Part shown: positions 32,708-34,051 of the stretch, piece by piece
Numbering within the stretch: position 1 is the first letter of the stretch
How the letters are laid out: every line of letters starts with the position of its first letter
Source of the DNA: an uncultured Merdimonas sp.
Lineage (GTDB): Bacteria; Bacillota; Clostridia; Lachnospirales; Lachnospiraceae
Assembly: GCA_944375745.1 (NCBI GenBank)
Contig: CALWAV010000013.1
Location: 1 to 34,051 of the forward strand
DNA length: 34,051 nucleotides
Direction of reading: 5' to 3'
The notes under the pieces: generated by a model
Database searches by the model: none
The model's input: the letters and a program-made list of their open reading frames with translations, nothing else
Told to the model about the DNA's origin: nothing
Made by a program: the position numbers and the translations under genes

Positions 32708-33028
32708 ATGAAAAAAGAATTACCGGCCTGTCCGGTAGAGACTACTCTGATGCTCATCAGCGACCGCTGGAAGGTTCTGATTATCCGGGATCTGCTGGGC
32801 GGCACAAAACGGTTTGGGGAATTAAAGAAATCCATCGGAAATATTTCCCAGAAGGTTCTGACTGCCAACCTTCGCTCCATGGAAGAATGCGGCCTTCTGA
32901 CCCGGAAGGTCTATGCGGAAGTGCCGCCCCGGGTGGAATATACGCTCACCGAAACCGGATACAGCCTGCAGCCGGTTCTGGACGCCATGATCGCATGGGG
33001 AACGGAATACAAGAGGAAGAACGCATAA
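32708..33028 (+). CDS. HxlR family transcriptional regulator
   Basis: 106 aa, winged-helix HxlR type: CPVETTLMLISDRWKVLIIR at the N-terminus, LLGGTKRFGELKKSIGNISQ for the HTH, and the wing RKVYAEVPPRVEYTLTETG. C8 sits just before the first helix, the position of the redox-sensing Cys in YodB/HypR-type members. A GGGGG element lies before the ATG. It is divergent from the flavin/ferredoxin gene, so it probably senses an electrophile or redox signal and controls that operon and itself. Confidence 0.93.
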   Translation: MKKELPACPVETTLMLISDRWKVLIIRDLLGGTKRFGELKKSIGNISQKVLTANLRSMEECGLLTRKVYAEVPPRVEYTLTETGYSLQPVLDAMIAWGTEYKRKNA

Positions 33029-33030
33029 GA

Positions 33031-33055
33031 AGGCCGCCGGTTTATCCGCCGGCCT
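33031..33055 (+). repeat. hairpin after the HxlR gene
   Basis: Arms aggccgccgg and ccgccggcct pair at 9 of 10 positions around a tttat loop. On the plus strand it is followed by A, not T, so it is not a classic terminator alone. It abuts the longer inverted repeat at 33058-33118. Confidence 0.55.
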
Positions 33056-33057
33056 AA

Positions 33058-33118
33058 AAAAGAGACAGTTTCGTGAAATGCATGCTTTTAACCTGCATTT
33101 CATGGAACTGTCTCTTTT
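33058..33118. terminator. 24-bp inverted repeat between convergent genes
   Basis: 5' arm 33058-33081 and 3' arm 33095-33118 pair over about 24 bp with two wobbles; the outer part reads agagacagtt/aactgtctct. It has T-rich sequence outside each arm on the appropriate strand (CTTTTCTCTTC on plus, TTTTTTAGG on minus). It lies between the HxlR gene and the HTH-membrane gene and would work as a bidirectional terminator. Confidence 0.75.
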
Positions 33119-33177
33119 CTCTTCACCCCGGTCATGCCCGCGGACCGCAAGCCAGACGGACACGACCAGGCGCCTTA

Positions 33178-34051
33178 TCACTTCTTCTTTACCAGCGTCT
33201 CCAGAATCCCGAACACCGCCGCAAACAGAACGCCTGCTACCGGCCAGATAATCCAGGAACTTTCCCAGTTATTCCGGGTGAAGCTGATATAAAGGTAAAT
33301 GGCCGTAGCGATACACCAGTAAGCGCCCTGAAAGACGCCGAGAATCCGGTTGGCCCTCTTCTTTTCCGCAGTATAGTCTCCCTCCTGGAGAAGTTTCTGA
33401 TAGCTGCCCTGGATGGTGCCGCAGCGCACAAACAGCCAGACGCCGCAGGCCACAAGGATCAGAAGAATACATACGGACAGAGTTGCCGGCAGAGCCCCCG
33501 CGCCGAAAGCGCCGGCAAGCAGAGGCGGCACTGCCGCCAGGATGCACAGAACCACGCCGCCTGTGATACTGACGCGGAAGGTCCCGGCAAATTCCTCTTT
33601 CTTCTTTTCCACAATTCCGGCCACACCGTATTCCAGAACGATATCTTCCTTTTCCAGGTATTCATATCTGGAAAGCCTAATTCCATTCAGAACAAAAACT
33701 GCCACCGCAGCTGCCACCATCAGAATCAGAACCAGTCCGCCGATGCCTTCAGCCGCCCGCATGGATAAAGCAATTCTTTCCTCCGCCGCAAGACCGCACA
33801 ACAGAATCACAGTGAGCGGCGAGAGGATGCACAGAACCACGCCGAACGCAATCCGTCCGGAGGTCTCCCGGCTTACATCCATAAAGGCATTGGCTTCCTC
33901 CAGGCTTACCCGGCGCGCCGCATTCTCCGCAGGCTCGTCGGTCTCCGAATAAGACAGTTCCTCCATCTCATCCTTTAACAGGTAATCCGTACTCACGCCA
34001 AACAGCGCGCTCATCTTTATAATACGGTCCAGGTCCGGAATCGAGGCTCCG
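33178..34051 (-). CDS. HTH (XRE) regulator with C-terminal membrane domain, N-terminus outside the window
   Basis: The frame continues to the window edge. It enters with a typical XRE tail, GASIPDLDRIIKMSALFGVS then TDYLLKDE, so most of the helix-turn-helix is beyond 34051. After an acidic linker come about six hydrophobic segments: VVLCILSPLTVILLCG and GLVLILMVAAAVAVFVL, then after a soluble loop (EKEDIVLEYGVAGIVEKKKE) four more, ending GVLFAAVFGILETLVKKK. Such HTH-membrane proteins are common in Clostridia; ligand and targets are unknown. The last ATG at 34014 is internal, not the start. Confidence 0.85.
   Translation of the reverse strand, partial: GASIPDLDRIIKMSALFGVSTDYLLKDEMEELSYSETDEPAENAARRVSLEEANAFMDVSRETSGRIAFGVVLCILSPLTVILLCGLAAEERIALSMRAAEGIGGLVLILMVAAAVAVFVLNGIRLSRYEYLEKEDIVLEYGVAGIVEKKKEEFAGTFRVSITGGVVLCILAAVPPLLAGAFGAGALPATLSVCILLILVACGVWLFVRCGTIQGSYQKLLQEGDYTAEKKRANRILGVFQGAYWCIATAIYLYISFTRNNWESSWIIWPVAGVLFAAVFGILETLVKKK

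Overview
The window looks like chromosome from an anaerobic, endospore-forming Clostridia, most likely Lachnospiraceae. This rests on gene content: spoIVA, a B12-dependent ribonucleotide reductase, a T-box before tyrS, AgrC-type LytTR signalling and strong AGGAGG ribosome sites. GC is roughly 50-55% in genes and much lower in some promoter regions. Almost everything is on the minus strand. The plus-strand exceptions are the OPT transporter operon (5731-8228) and an HxlR regulator (32708-33028). I saw no insertion sequence, prophage, CRISPR array or rRNA.

Layout. 1-1978 (-): an 83-aa protein, a MoxR AAA+ ATPase and the start of a DUF5682 protein. 2191-9445: a metabolic island around an OPT-family transporter. 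DUF1177, AroM, an M29-type aminopeptidase and an Asp/Glu (hydantoin) racemase-like protein run leftward from a promoter region they share with the rightward OPT, nitroreductase and 89-aa genes. A DUF917 gene faces them across a shared terminator. This is the best candidate for an uncharacterised pathway: import of a small peptide or amino-acid derivative and its intracellular breakdown. 9560-11218: tyrS with a full T-box leader and a consensus promoter. 11235-15483: a LytTR response regulator, an AgrC-like kinase, then a 58-aa membrane protein and a two-gene ABC transporter. Twin LytTR-type sites precede the 58-aa gene. 15583-15654: tRNA-Glu(CTC). 15753-16999: bcp and yaaA (peroxide defence). 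17078-18307: a CapA-like protein. 18374-20712: nrdJ behind two NrdR boxes. 20749-22844: RNase HI and a purine permease with a structured leader. 22993-25888: spoIVA, an Arc-like protein and an SPFH protein. 25999-28861: a coiled-coil protein, ftsH and an HdeD-like protein. 29001-33028: a TetR regulator, an Opu-type osmolyte importer with a flavin/ferredoxin protein, and an HxlR regulator. 33178-34051: a partial HTH membrane protein.

Two loci carry lesions visible in the bases. The FtsH Walker A lysine is replaced by threonine (codon ACG at 27745-27747). The Opu ATPase gene is broken by an apparent deletion at a 7-base microhomology (29976-29982), which removes the ABC signature and Walker B. 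Function calls come from motif recognition only. No database search was run.
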